Assembly (NCBI GenBank): GCA_902805735.1
Contig: CADCTW010000203.1
Coordinates: forward strand, 31,473 to 95,472
Reading direction: 5' to 3'
Length of the DNA stretch: 64,000 nucleotides
DNA from: an uncultured Gemmatimonadota bacterium
GTDB taxonomy: Bacteria; Gemmatimonadota; Gemmatimonadetes; Longimicrobiales; Longimicrobiaceae
Numbering within the stretch: the stretch's first letter is position 1; each line of letters begins with the position of its first letter. The notes under the pieces are model-generated. The model saw only the letters and a program-made list of their open reading frames with translations, was not told the DNA's origin and did not search any database. The translations under genes were made by a program, and so were the position numbers. Positions 17,916 to 25,652 of this stretch are shown piece after piece.

Positions 17916-18857
17916 TCACCCCGTGAGCACCTCTTCCGCGAACGCCTCGATCTCAAAGGGCACGAGGTCGTCGAGCGCCTCGCCCACGCCGATGAACTTC
18001 ACCGGGAGGTCGAACTCTTCCTTGATCGCCACGACGATGCCGCCCTTGGCGGTGCCGTCCATCTTGGTGAGGACGATGCCGGTGAGGGGGAGCGTCTGGC
18101 CGAAGCTGCGGATCTGCGCCAGGGCGTTCTGGCCCACGGTGGAGTCCAGCACCATCAGCGTCTCGTGCGGGGCGCCGGGGAGCTTCTTGCCGATGACGCG
18201 GTGCACCTTCTCCAGCTCCTTCATCAGGTCGCCCTGGGTGTGCAGGCGTCCCGCCGTGTCCACGATCACCACGTCCACGTCGTTGGCGATGGCGCGCTCC
18301 AGCGCGTCGAAGGCCACCGCCGCCGGGTCGCGCCCCGCCTCCGAGCCCACGAAGTCGCACCCCACGCGGTCCGCCCAGCGCCGGAGCTGCTCCACGGCGC
18401 CGGCGCGGAAGGTGTCGCCCGCGGCGATCAGCACCCTGCGCCCCTGCCGCGTCATGCGGTGGGCCAGCTTGGCGATGGTCGTGGTCTTCCCCACCCCGTT
18501 GACCCCCGCGATCAGCAGGACGGTGGGCCCCTCGTCGTAGTTGAAGCGCAGCGCCGTGTCCGAGCGCCCGGCGGAGAGGATGGCGACGATCTCCTCGCGC
18601 ACGGCGCGCAGGAAGTCGTTCTGCGACCGCGCGATGCCGCGCTCCGCCAGCGTCTCCACCACGCGCACCAGCCGAAGCGTGGAAGGCACCCCGAAGTCGG
18701 CCGCGATCAGCGTCTCCTCCAGCCCCTCCAGCGACCCCTCGTCCATCCCCTTCACCAGCACCGTCACGTCCGTCAGCGCGACGTCGACGATCCGGTCCCA
18801 GAGCGACTTCTTCCCTTCTTCTTTCTTCCGAAACAGACGAGCCATCTTCGATCCCAT
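17916..18857 (-). CDS. ftsY: Signal recognition particle receptor FtsY
   Basis: A 313-residue SRP GTPase that docks ribosome-SRP complexes at the inner membrane. It has a very short N-terminal A region (about 20 residues, KKEEGKKS), then the NG domain: N domain ETLIAADFGVPSTLRLV, G1 GVNGVGKTTTIAKLA, DTFRAGA, G3 DTAGRLHTQGDLM, G4 TKMDGTAKGG and the closing GVGEALDDLVPF. In-frame ATGs at 18857 and 18845 are both possible. Ffh is not nearby. Confidence 0.95.
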   Translation of the reverse strand: MGSKMARLFRKKEEGKKSLWDRIVDVALTDVTVLVKGMDEGSLEGLEETLIAADFGVPSTLRLVRVVETLAERGIARSQNDFLRAVREEIVAILSAGRSDTALRFNYDEGPTVLLIAGVNGVGKTTTIAKLAHRMTRQGRRVLIAAGDTFRAGAVEQLRRWADRVGCDFVGSEAGRDPAAVAFDALERAIANDVDVVIVDTAGRLHTQGDLMKELEKVHRVIGKKLPGAPHETLMVLDSTVGQNALAQIRSFGQTLPLTGIVLTKMDGTAKGGIVVAIKEEFDLPVKFIGVGEALDDLVPFEIEAFAEEVLTG

Positions 18858-18883
18858 TCCCGTTTTCGAGTCTTCTCAATGTA

Positions 18884-18945
18884 TCACACAGAGGCACAGA
18901 GGCACAGAGAAGAACCCATCTCCGTGCCTCTGTGCCTCTGTGTGA
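18884..18945. repeat. Terminator-like palindrome, complete copy
   Basis: Both arms use the order GAGGC-GAGGC (TCACACAGAGGCACAGAGGC and its complement), unlike the GAGAC-GAGGC order at 49058, so the two arms co-vary. It ends 9 bp from the superoxide dismutase stop codon on the minus strand. Confidence 0.85.
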
Positions 18946-18954
18946 CCCCTGCTG

Positions 18955-19569
18955 TTACGAAGCCTGCGTGAACCGCCGCGCGACCTCTTCCCAGTTGATC
19001 GTGTTGAACCAGGCGTCCAGGTAGTCCGGGCGGCGGTTCTGGTAGCGGAGGTAGTAGGCGTGCTCCCACACGTCCACGCCCAGGATGGGCGTGTAGCCGG
19101 CCATCAGCGGCGAATCCTGGTTCTGCGTGTCGATCACCTGCAGCTTGCCCTGGTCGTCCACCACCAGCCACGACCACCCGCTCCCGAAGCGGCCCTTGCC
19201 GGCGTCCACCATGCGCGTCTTGAGCTGGTCGTAGCCGCCGAAGGCCTGCGTGATGGCGTCCGCGAGGGGGCCGGTGGGCTGGCCCCCGCCGTTGGGGCCC
19301 ATCACCTGCCAGAAGAGCGTATGGTTGGCGTGCCCGCCGCCGTTGTTGCGCACGGCGTTGCGGATGTCCTCCGGCACCTCGTCGATGCGGCGGAGGAGGG
19401 CGTCGATGTCGTCGCCGGCCTGGAACTCCGGGTGCTTGTCCAGCGCGGCGTTCAGGTTGGTGACGTAGGTGGCGTGGTGCTTGTCGTGGTGGATCTGCAT
19501 CGTCTGCGTGTCGATGTGCGGCTCGAGCGCGTCGTACGCGTAGGGCAGATCCGGAAGGGTGAACGGCAT
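18955..19569 (-). CDS. sodA: Superoxide dismutase, probably Mn-type
   Basis: A 204-residue Fe/Mn superoxide dismutase that removes superoxide in the cytoplasm. Metal ligands are seen in order: His in [13 protein letters not shown] (about 27), His in [13 protein letters not shown] (about 81), and Asp/His in [13 protein letters not shown] (about 165-169). The glycine-rich GGGHAN plus NQDSPLMAG pattern is that of manganese enzymes rather than iron enzymes. Start ATG at 19569 has GGAGG 6 bp upstream. The much longer open frame extending to 21090 is an antisense shadow of the esterase-like gene. Confidence 0.95.
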   Translation of the reverse strand: MPFTLPDLPYAYDALEPHIDTQTMQIHHDKHHATYVTNLNAALDKHPEFQAGDDIDALLRRIDEVPEDIRNAVRNNGGGHANHTLFWQVMGPNGGGQPTGPLADAITQAFGGYDQLKTRMVDAGKGRFGSGWSWLVVDDQGKLQVIDTQNQDSPLMAGYTPILGVDVWEHAYYLRYQNRRPDYLDAWFNTINWEEVARRFTQAS

Positions 19570-19791
19570 CGTGTGCCTCCGTCTTGAGTTGAGGACCGTG
19601 GGTCGCGCGTGGGGTGCGCGGCGCGTCGCGCCCGGCGGACGCAAGGGGCGCACCCGGCCCGCACGGCTGCCGCCCAATCTACGCCGCGTCAGATGTTCCG
19701 CCACGGACCCCCGGTGACGCGGCGGCGGCACTCCCCATGCGACGCATGCGGATGTCCCACAAACGTTTGAGCCCCGATGAGAGTGGTTCCC

Positions 19792-21126
19792 ATGACCAGG
19801 ATGCGCCTCTATCTCCTCGCCGCCTGCGCCGCCCTGGCGGCCTGCGAAGAACCGGCCACCGGCGTCCGAAGCAGGGACGACACGGTGCGCGCCGTTCGCG
19901 ACGCCGCGCGCCCACTGACCGGCGCGGCGGCCGACTACGATCCGCTGATGTCGGCCGTCGGCGAGAGCCGCTACGTGCTGCTGGGTGAGGCGACCCACGG
20001 CACGCACGAGTTCTACGCCGAGCGCGCGCGCATCTCGCGGCGGCTGATCGACGAGCGCGGGTTCGCGGCGATCGTTGTGGAAGGCGAGTTTCCCGCCGGC
20101 CGGCGCGTCAACGAGTACCTGCACGGCCGCGGCGGCGACGCATCGCCCGAGGCGGCGCTCTCCGGCTTCACGGAGTTCCCCCTCTGGATGTGGCGCAACG
20201 CCGAGGTCCGCGACTTCGTGCGCGACCTGCGCGCCCTCAACGCGGGCCGGGCGGCGGGGAACCGCGTGTCGTTCTACGGGATGGACGTGTACAGCCTTTA
20301 CCCCTCGCAGGGGGACGTGATCGCGTACCTGGAGCGCGTCGATCCCGCGGCGGCCTCGAGGGCGCGCACGCGCTACGCCTGCTTCGCCCCCTACGAGCGC
20401 GACCCGCAGCGCTACGGGAGCGAAGCGTCCATCTCCCCCGCCGCGTCGTGCGCCACGCAGGCGGCGGAGCAGCTCGCCGAGATGGAGGGGCGCTTCGCTG
20501 CCGCCCCCGCGGACCCCGAGCTGTTCGACGCCGTGCAGAGCGCGCGGGTGGTGCGCGGCGCGGAGGAGTTCTACCGCCGCAACTCCGAACGCGGGGACGC
20601 CGCCTGGAACGCCCGCGACCGCCACATGGCCGCGACGCTGACGGCGCTGGCCACGCACCTGGAGGCACGCGGCCAGCGCGGCAGGATCGCCGTGTGGGCC
20701 CACAACTCCCACGTGGGCGATGCGCGCGCCACGGAGTTCGGCGCGCGGGGGCAGCTCACGCTGGGCCAGCTCATGCGCGAGCGGGCCCCCAACGACACCT
20801 TCCTGCTCGGCTTCACCACTTACGAGGGCACCGTCCTCGCCGCGGCCTCGTGGGGCACGCCGGGCCGCGCGACGGCGCTGCGTCCCGCCCTGGCCGGAAG
20901 CTACTCCGCCCTCTTCCACGAAACGGGGATCCAGGACTTCCTGCTCATCCTGCGCGGTTCCCCCGCCGCCCCCGCCCTCCAGGACATGCGCCTGGAGCGC
21001 GCCGTCGGCGTGGTCTACGCCCCCCAGACGGAGCGCCAGAGCCATTACTTCCTGGCCAGCATCGCCGACCAGTTCGACGCCGTGATCCACTTCGACCGCA
21101 CAGACGCCGTAAGCCCGCTCCCGTAG
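19792..21126 (+). CDS. Erythromycin-esterase-family lipoprotein
   Basis: A 444-residue protein with lipobox LAALAAC (cysteine near residue 18 from this start). The EreA/EreB-like fold is indicated by [23 protein letters not shown] near residue 60, [14 protein letters not shown] near residue 165, and [12 protein letters not shown] near residue 300, which carry the conserved His/Glu residues of the family. True macrolide esterases are cytoplasmic; a lipoprotein version anchored in the envelope is more likely to act on an unknown ester, so resistance should not be assumed. In-frame ATGs at 19777 and 19792 are both possible. Confidence 0.85.
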   Translation: MTRMRLYLLAACAALAACEEPATGVRSRDDTVRAVRDAARPLTGAAADYDPLMSAVGESRYVLLGEATHGTHEFYAERARISRRLIDERGFAAIVVEGEFPAGRRVNEYLHGRGGDASPEAALSGFTEFPLWMWRNAEVRDFVRDLRALNAGRAAGNRVSFYGMDVYSLYPSQGDVIAYLERVDPAAASRARTRYACFAPYERDPQRYGSEASISPAASCATQAAEQLAEMEGRFAAAPADPELFDAVQSARVVRGAEEFYRRNSERGDAAWNARDRHMAATLTALATHLEARGQRGRIAVWAHNSHVGDARATEFGARGQLTLGQLMRERAPNDTFLLGFTTYEGTVLAAASWGTPGRATALRPALAGSYSALFHETGIQDFLLILRGSPAAPALQDMRLERAVGVVYAPQTERQSHYFLASIADQFDAVIHFDRTDAVSPLP

Positions 21127-21135
21127 GTGCCGACG

Positions 21136-21252
21136 CGAGGCGCCGGCCGAGGTGCCGCAGAGGCGCCGACGGGAAGATACGGGCCGGCGGGTAGAGGCGC
21201 CGGCGGAGGTGCCGGCGGGAAGATACGGGCCCGGCGGGTAGAGGCGCCGGCA
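21136..21252 (+). repeat. Direct repeat, about 47-bp period
   Basis: Two and a half copies of a unit containing GGAAGATACGGGC, CGGCGGGTA and GAGGCGCCGG lie immediately after the esterase-like gene. It is not coding. With the two elements that follow it fills the 376-bp gap to parA. Confidence 0.65.
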
Positions 21253-21260
21253 TTCCGCGA

Positions 21261-21386
21261 GCGATTGAAATCACCGCTGGAACCACGCGAAGTCCCCTGC
21301 GGGGACTATCCGGCTCCGGCTGGAATCGAAGGAACAGTCCACGGAGCGGACTTCGCGTAGGTCCAGCGTCGTTTCAATCGCTCCTG
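21261..21386. repeat. MITE-like inverted-repeat element, copy A
   Basis: Imperfect outer arms GAGCGATTGAAA...GCTGGA and TCCAGC...TTTCAATCGCTC enclose an inner core with CGAAGTCCCCTGCGGGGACT, CGGCTCCGGCTGG and a second half AGTCC...GGACTTCG. The same inner core, inside different outer arms, is at 34580-34707. No open frame. Confidence 0.7.
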
Positions 21387-21431
21387 GTCGTCGTCCGGCA
21401 TCCTCTCCCCTCAAGCCCACAAAGCCACAAT

Positions 21432-21492
21432 CCACAAAGACACGGAGGCACAGAGATGAACCAATCTCTGTGCCTCTGTGTCTCTGTGTGAG
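21432..21492. repeat. Terminator-like palindrome at the esterase/parA convergent junction
   Basis: A slightly degenerate left arm (ACAAAGACACGGAGGCACAG) and an intact right arm (ending TCTCTGTGTGAG) lie 10 bp from the parA stop codon. Confidence 0.8.
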
Positions 21493-21502
21493 CCCAATCA
21501 GT

Positions 21503-22315
21503 TCACCCCGCCGCCCGCCCCTTCCTCTCCTCGGACACGGGCGCGTTCATCCCGTACCGCTGCATGAGCTCCACGGCCAGCGACAGGTAGCTCCGCGCCC
21601 CCACGGACCGCGCATCGTACGCGAGCACGGGGCGCTCGAAGCTGGGCGCCTCGGCCAGCCGCACGTTGCGCGGGATGACGGTGGCGAAGGTGCGCTCGCC
21701 CAGGTACCCGCGCACCTCCGCGGCCACACTCTGCGCGAGGGACAGGCGCCCGTCGAACATGGTGATGAGGGCGCCCTCGATGCGCAGCGACGGGTTCAGC
21801 GTCCTCACCAGCTCCAGGTTCTCCATGAGCTGCGAAAGCCCTTCCAGGGCAAAGAACTCCGCCTGCACCGGCACCAGCACGCTGTCCGCGGCCACCAGGG
21901 CGCCCAGCGTGTACAGCCCCAGCGCGGGCGGGCAGTCCAGCAGCACGAAGTCGTACAGGTCGCGGATGGGGAGGAGCGCCTCGCGCAGCCGCTGCTCGCG
22001 GCCGGGGAGGCTGGCCATCTCCACCTCGCCGCCCAGCAGGTGCTCGCTGGTGGGGACCACGTCCAGGAACGCGATGTCCGGCGAGCGCACCACGGCGCTG
22101 GCCAGCGGCGCCCCGTCGAAGAGCACGCCGTACAACGACGACCGCGCCGTGTTGCGCAGCTCCGCCGGGAGGAGGCCGCTGGAGGCGTTGCCCTGGGGGT
22201 CCAGGTCCACCACGAGCGTGCGCTTCTCGGCCGCGGCCAGGCTGGCGCCGAGGTTCACGGCGGTGGTGGTCTTGCCGACCCCGCCCTTCTGGTTGGCGAT
22301 CGCGATGACTGGCAT
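21503..22315 (-). CDS. ParA/Soj-type partition ATPase (orphan)
   Basis: A 270-residue ParA-family ATPase that moves chromosomes or other cargo along the nucleoid. The deviant Walker A NQKGGVGKTTTAVNLGASLA begins at residue 8, Walker A' VVDLDPQGNASSGL near residue 40, and FVLLDCPPALG near residue 118. No parB and no parS-like cluster follow it, which is unusual because chromosomal parA and parB are normally adjacent. parB may lie elsewhere, or this is a ParA paralogue that positions another cargo. A palindromic repeat lies just downstream. Confidence 0.88.
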   Translation of the reverse strand: MPVIAIANQKGGVGKTTTAVNLGASLAAAEKRTLVVDLDPQGNASSGLLPAELRNTARSSLYGVLFDGAPLASAVVRSPDIAFLDVVPTSEHLLGGEVEMASLPGREQRLREALLPIRDLYDFVLLDCPPALGLYTLGALVAADSVLVPVQAEFFALEGLSQLMENLELVRTLNPSLRIEGALITMFDGRLSLAQSVAAEVRGYLGERTFATVIPRNVRLAEAPSFERPVLAYDARSVGARSYLSLAVELMQRYGMNAPVSEERKGRAAG

Positions 22316-22596
22316 GGGCTCAGCGCACCACGCGGCGCAGACCGCGTGCGGCCTGGAGGGACGACCAGCTCATGGATGCATCCACTGGAGGTGGGAACCG
22401 TCGGACGGCGGGGGCCTGCGGGGAGCTCGGAAAGCGGGAGTGCCTCCATATTGGGGAGCACCCCGCCCCTTCCGCAAGGGCGTTCCCAGACGTCCAATCT
22501 TTGCACGGACGGGCCCTTTCCGGGACACCCCGCGCAACCGGTTGCGGCACAGGCACTTGCGCGTAAACCGTTCCGTTACATGCAGTTACAAAGGGG
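22316..22596. other. Non-coding gap upstream of parA
   Basis: About 280 bp between the divergent parA start and the promoter of the 58-residue gene. No open frame with believable codon use was found. The region is less GC-rich near 22560-22600 (CGTTACATGCAGTTACAAAG) and is expected to hold the parA promoter, which could not be fixed with confidence. Confidence 0.4.
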
Positions 22597-22625
22597 TTGA
22601 CCGGCACGCCCCCCGGTGCTTACTT
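22597..22625 (+). promoter_or_regulatory. Sigma-70-like promoter ahead of a 58-residue gene
   Basis: TTGACC (22597-22602), a 17-bp spacer and TTACTT (22620-22625). The start point would be near 22632, leaving a leader of about 69 nt before the ATG at 22701. Confidence 0.45.
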
Positions 22626-22700
22626 TGGGCCCTCCGACGCCGCGCCGTGCGCCGCCGGGTCCTCCCACAGAAGCTTCCCGAGCCTCCCGAGACCGTGAGA

Positions 22701-22877
22701 ATGATGGATGCCCGCCCCGTTGTACTGACGCTGCCCAGCGACGTTGCCAACCGGGTGGAGGCGATCCAGCAGCGGGACCCGGAGCTCGTGGCCCAGATGC
22801 TTCGCTACTGCGCCATGCGGGAAACCATCTTCCAGGTGCTGGCCGGAAACGCTCCGCAAACAAAAAGCTTGACCTAG
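22701..22877 (+). CDS. Small hypothetical protein, 58 residues
   Basis: MMDARPVVLTLPSDVANRVEAI opens (first 20 residues or so) a short protein that is mostly helical, with one LRYCAMRETIFQVLAG helix. Nearly all third codon positions are G or C and it follows a plausible promoter, so it looks coding. The shape (short strand, then two helices) recalls ribbon-helix-helix or similar small regulators, but no family is recognised. An overlapping antisense frame (22620-22859) was judged a shadow. Confidence 0.5.
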   Translation: MMDARPVVLTLPSDVANRVEAIQQRDPELVAQMLRYCAMRETIFQVLAGNAPQTKSLT

Positions 22878-22940
22878 CGCCCAATATTCGGCACAGTGAG
22901 CGGAACGCGAGTTTTCTCGTTCCTTTCACACCCGTGCGGG

Positions 22941-23285
22941 ATGGCGCAGGACCCCTCGCTCCGGATCAAATACCTGGACTGGTGCTCGGCGAAGATCGCC
23001 GAGCACATTTTCGCGCTGGACCCGGACGGCTTCTGGCTCCTTTCGCAGAAAGCCGCCGAGGCGAGCCGCGTTCCCGCCGGCGCCGGGGCGTCCATGGCCG
23101 GGGGCGACGAGATCGTGGAGACCCTGGTGGGCACCGGCGAGCCCGCCGAGCGGCTGCGCCAGATGATCCTGGCCGTGCACCGCGAGCTGGACCTGCCCGA
23201 CGAGGAGAGCTGGACGCTGCGCTACCGCGCCGACCCCGGCCTCTTCGAGCGCGACATGCTCGGCTTCCGCCCCGCCTACCGCTGA
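22941..23285 (+). CDS. Hypothetical protein, about 114 residues
   Basis: Starts MAQDPSLRIKYLDWCSAKIA; an in-frame GTG at 22896 would add 15 residues. It is acidic and mixed helical, with a glycine-rich linker (GAGASMAGGDE) near residue 55 and a C-terminal block WTLRYRADPGLFERDMLGF. High GC at third positions supports coding. No family recognised. It converges on the LexA-like gene with only 10 bp between stops, the one convergent junction in the window that lacks the repeat. Confidence 0.55.
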   Translation: MAQDPSLRIKYLDWCSAKIAEHIFALDPDGFWLLSQKAAEASRVPAGAGASMAGGDEIVETLVGTGEPAERLRQMILAVHRELDLPDEESWTLRYRADPGLFERDMLGFRPAYR

Positions 23286-23295
23286 GGCGCGCACC

Positions 23296-23745
23296 CTACG
23301 ACGCGCGCCGCCGCATCCTGCTCATCACCCACGCCTTGAGCTGCGCCTCGTCCGGCGCCGGGTGACCCCTCTCCGTCAGCCAGTCCGTCATCCACGCCGC
23401 GAACATGGCCGGCAGCCAGCGCCGGGGGACGTACTGCACCCCGTCCGCCAGGGTGAACCCCGTGGCGGGCTCCGGCTCGGCCACCTCGCCCGGCCGCAGC
23501 AGGCGCAGCGCGCGCGAGCGCCCCGGCGTGCGCAGGATGTAGCCCTTCTCCTGCAGCGTGCGCAGGTGCTCCGCCACGCTGGAGATGGAGCGGTAGCCGA
23601 AGTGCTCCGCGATCTCCTCGTGGCTGGGCGCGCAGCCCTTGTCGGCCAGGTACTCGCGCAGGTAGTCGAGGATCTCCACCTGGCGGCGGGTGAGGGGTTC
23701 CATGGTCGTGCCCCACGTCTTGGTTTCCGGATCGCGAGCGGACAT
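23296..23745 (-). CDS. LexA-type DNA-binding protein lacking the autoprotease domain
   Basis: A 149-residue protein. Residues about 15-82 match the winged-helix DNA-binding domain of LexA (EPLTRRQVEILDYLREYLAD, then CAPSHEEIAEHFGYRSISSVAEHL split by the turn, and LQEKGYILRTPGRSRALRLL). The S24 peptidase domain, with its Ala-Gly cleavage site and Ser/Lys dyad, is missing. In its place is a ~55-residue tail (VPRRWLPAMFAAWMTDWLTE...). It should bind SOS-box-like DNA but cannot self-cleave. The ATG shares its A with the stop of the small membrane protein upstream. Confidence 0.8.
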   Translation of the reverse strand: MSARDPETKTWGTTMEPLTRRQVEILDYLREYLADKGCAPSHEEIAEHFGYRSISSVAEHLRTLQEKGYILRTPGRSRALRLLRPGEVAEPEPATGFTLADGVQYVPRRWLPAMFAAWMTDWLTERGHPAPDEAQLKAWVMSRMRRRAS

Positions 23746-23885
23746 CAGCGCCTCCCCCTTCCCCGCCGGCGTGCGCGGGGCGCCGGCCTGTGAGCCACCT
23801 TGGCGAAGCAGAACCAGAGCAGGAACACCCCGTAGCCCACGATCCCCAGGGTGGTGGCCAGGGCCAGGAGCCCGGTGCCGCTCAT
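23745..23885 (-). CDS. Single-span membrane protein, 46 residues
   Basis: MSGTGLLALATTLGIVGYGV is the first part of one membrane helix ending in LLWFCFAKV, followed by a very basic tail (RPAPRARRRGRGRR). It overlaps the gene upstream by 4 bp (stop/start) and its own stop shares a base with the LexA-like start, so the three are translated as a unit. The basic tail predicts N-out, C-in topology. No known family. Confidence 0.55.
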   Translation of the reverse strand: MSGTGLLALATTLGIVGYGVFLLWFCFAKVAHRPAPRARRRGRGRR

Positions 23886-24211
23886 CGGTCGGCGAGCCTC
23901 AGGTACGCCACGGGGCGGAGGCGCGCCGGCCGCACGGACGCGGGCCGGCGCAGGGCGCCGTGGCGCTCGTCGTCCGCCGGGCCGCTCACCAGCTCGTGGC
24001 ACGGGCTTGCGCCCTCCGGCAGGTAGCGGAGCGCGAGCCCGTTCGCCTCGAACAGCTCGAACCAGCGCACCCACGCCGCCTCGGGAGAGCGCGCCGCCGC
24101 CCTGAAGTCGATGCGGAGCACCCCCGCTCCGTCGGCATGGGGAACGCCGCCGTGCTCCTCCACCCACAGGCGGATCTCGATCGGGTCCCGGGTCGTCCGC
24201 GCTCGGCTCAT
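23882..24211 (-). CDS. Small conserved-type protein (DxxEIRxWVEEHGG motif)
   Basis: A 109-residue acidic protein starting MSRARTTRDPIEIRLWVEEH. The pattern EIRLWVEEHGGVPH, LRIDF, WVRWFELFEANGLALRY resembles small proteins often labelled, without support, as branching-enzyme related; their function is unknown. GGGAGG and GAGG precede the ATG at 24211. It is first of three overlapping genes ending in the LexA-like protein. The tail after residue 75 is proline- and arginine-rich. Confidence 0.6.
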   Translation of the reverse strand: MSRARTTRDPIEIRLWVEEHGGVPHADGAGVLRIDFRAAARSPEAAWVRWFELFEANGLALRYLPEGASPCHELVSGPADDERHGALRRPASVRPARLRPVAYLRLADR

Positions 24212-24481
24212 CCTCGTTCCCTCCCACCTGTGCATTGGCGCGGCGTTCCTGTCGCCGCCTTTCCGCCACCGGCGGCACTCTCCTGCTACTTCGTTGTCGC
24301 GAAGGAGCCGCCCCTCACCTTCGGCGCAACCCGGTCATGCTCATCGCGGGGGCGCGATCCATCGCGTCCATCCTCTCCGCGCGCCGCGGCCTGCGCCGCC
24401 CCCGGCCGGGCCCGACCCGGCGGGCGCGAGGGATCAGGCCGCTACATGGTCGATCCTCTTGCTCCGGACGGCCGAAACTCG

Positions 24482-24712
24482 TTACCTGTCACGCTCCATC
24501 CACTCGCGCTGCTCGGCCGTGAGCTCCTCGGGCAGCTCGCCCTCGGCGAGGGCACGCCAGGCGTCGGCCTCGCGCTGCAGGGCGGCGGCGTCGGCTTCGC
24601 GGGTGGCCGGGTAGGTGGCCGCGCGGCGCGTGCAGATGTAGGCCATGCAGAGCGCGTACTGCCGGTCCTCGTCGCTCACCCGCGCCGCGTGGCCCTGCGC
24701 GTTCTCGCTCAC
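24482..24712 (-). CDS. Hypothetical protein, 76 residues
   Basis: Begins VSENAQGHAARVSDEDRQYA and ends ELPEELTAEQREWMERDR; highly charged and helical with two cysteines in LCMAYICTRR. The GTG start overlaps the stop of the 53-residue gene by 4 bp, which supports both. Last gene of the ku-ligD operon. An in-frame ATG at 24724 is less likely because it lacks this overlap. Function unknown. Confidence 0.5.
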   Translation of the reverse strand: MSENAQGHAARVSDEDRQYALCMAYICTRRAATYPATREADAAALQREADAWRALAEGELPEELTAEQREWMERDR

Positions 24713-24870
24713 GCCGCCTCGCATACCCGGTCCGCCGCCGCGGGGAAGTCGGCCGGTTCCGCGGGGCGCTTGCCGCCGAGCGAAGAGCGGCGGCCGATCA
24801 CGATCCGGTCGCGCTCGCCCCACCACCGGAAGGCGGGGCGCTGGCTCTCGGAGGGGGTCGCTTCCGTCAC
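24709..24870 (-). CDS. Hypothetical protein, 53 residues
   Basis: Reads VTEATPSESQRPAFRWWGER and then DRIVIGRRSSLGGKRP, a short basic protein. Its GTG starts 3 bp after the receiver protein's stop and its TGA overlaps the next gene's GTG, as expected for a translated member of the operon. No family recognised. Confidence 0.45.
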   Translation of the reverse strand: MTEATPSESQRPAFRWWGERDRIVIGRRSSLGGKRPAEPADFPAAADRVCEAA

Positions 24871-24873
24871 TTG

Positions 24874-25644
24874 TCACCCCGTACGCCGGAAGGGGACGAA
24901 TCCCCGGAGCCGCTCGATCCGGCGGCGCAGCGCCTCGGGCCGGTGCGCCAGCCAGGGGAACGCTTCCTCCAGCGCCCGCGCCAGGCCCTCCGCGTCGCCG
25001 CCCATCTCGAACGCCTGCGCCACGGTGCAGACGTACTCCACCACGATGTCGTCGCCGTCGCGCGCCTGGCCGTGGCGGATCCCCATCGCCCGCAGCTCCT
25101 GGAGCAGGTTGGCCAGCACGTGCACGTTGCCGGGCACGGCCGCCACCCGCGTGCGCGCCGGGAAGGGCGTCTCCAGCGCTACCACCTCGGCGGCGCGCGG
25201 TCCCTCCAGCGGCGCCATCCGCCGCCCCGGCCCGAAGCGCTGCTCCAGCAGGCGCACCACCTCCGCCAGGATGCGCTGCGGATCGGCCGGCTTCACCAGG
25301 CACCCGTCGAAGCGCGCCGTCCCGCTCGCCACCGCCTCGCAGTCGGCCGTGAGGCGCAGGGCCAGGGTGCCGGCGCAGCCGGGCTCGGCGCGGATCCCTT
25401 CCAGGAGGCGCGGGGCCGCGGGGTCGGGGAGGTCCACGATCACCAGGTCCGGGAACCACTCCACGCACATCCGCAGCGCCTCGTCCTCCGAGCGCGCCTC
25501 GGCCGCCTCGTAGCGGTTGCGCTGGAGGAGGAGCCGCAGCCCGGCGCGGATCACCTCGTTCTCCGAGACCACCAGGACGCATCCCGGAGCGGTCGCGTCG
25601 AGCCACGCCTCCATCACGGCTTCCGATTCGAAGTCCATGCTCAT
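24874..25644 (-). CDS. Receiver-domain protein in the ku-ligD operon
   Basis: A 256-residue protein. Residues about 20-140 form a CheY-like receiver (CVLVVSENEVIRAGLRLLLQ, then phosphoacceptor Asp in PDLVIVDLPDP, and Lys in GCLVKPADPQRIL). The usual DD pair near the start is replaced by SEN-E, so Mg2+ binding may be weak. The C-terminal ~110 residues (VHVLANLLQELRAMGIRHGQ, AFEMGGDAEGLARALEEAFPW) are helical and unlike standard DNA-binding output domains. It begins 8 bp after ligD. Confidence 0.7.
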   Translation of the reverse strand: MSMDFESEAVMEAWLDATAPGCVLVVSENEVIRAGLRLLLQRNRYEAAEARSEDEALRMCVEWFPDLVIVDLPDPAAPRLLEGIRAEPGCAGTLALRLTADCEAVASGTARFDGCLVKPADPQRILAEVVRLLEQRFGPGRRMAPLEGPRAAEVVALETPFPARTRVAAVPGNVHVLANLLQELRAMGIRHGQARDGDDIVVEYVCTVAQAFEMGGDAEGLARALEEAFPWLAHRPEALRRRIERLRGFVPFRRTG

Positions 25645-25652
25645 CCTTCGGC

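Noticed and set aside
18955..21090. 711-residue minus-strand frame ending in superoxide dismutase
   Set aside because: Only the last 204 residues are a real protein; the rest is antisense to the esterase-like gene.
21261..21386. Riboswitch after the esterase-like gene
   Set aside because: It lies at the 3' side of both neighbouring genes, and a second copy is in the ccm cluster with different outer arms, so a repeat element is more likely.
22320..22607. 95-residue minus-strand frame upstream of parA
   Set aside because: Proline-rich, poor codon bias, and it crosses the likely promoter region.
24235..24522. 95-residue plus-strand frame in the gap at 24212-24481
   Set aside because: Composition is that of random GC-rich DNA, with no ribosome binding site and overlap with a better minus-strand gene. 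I see nothing else in this gap.
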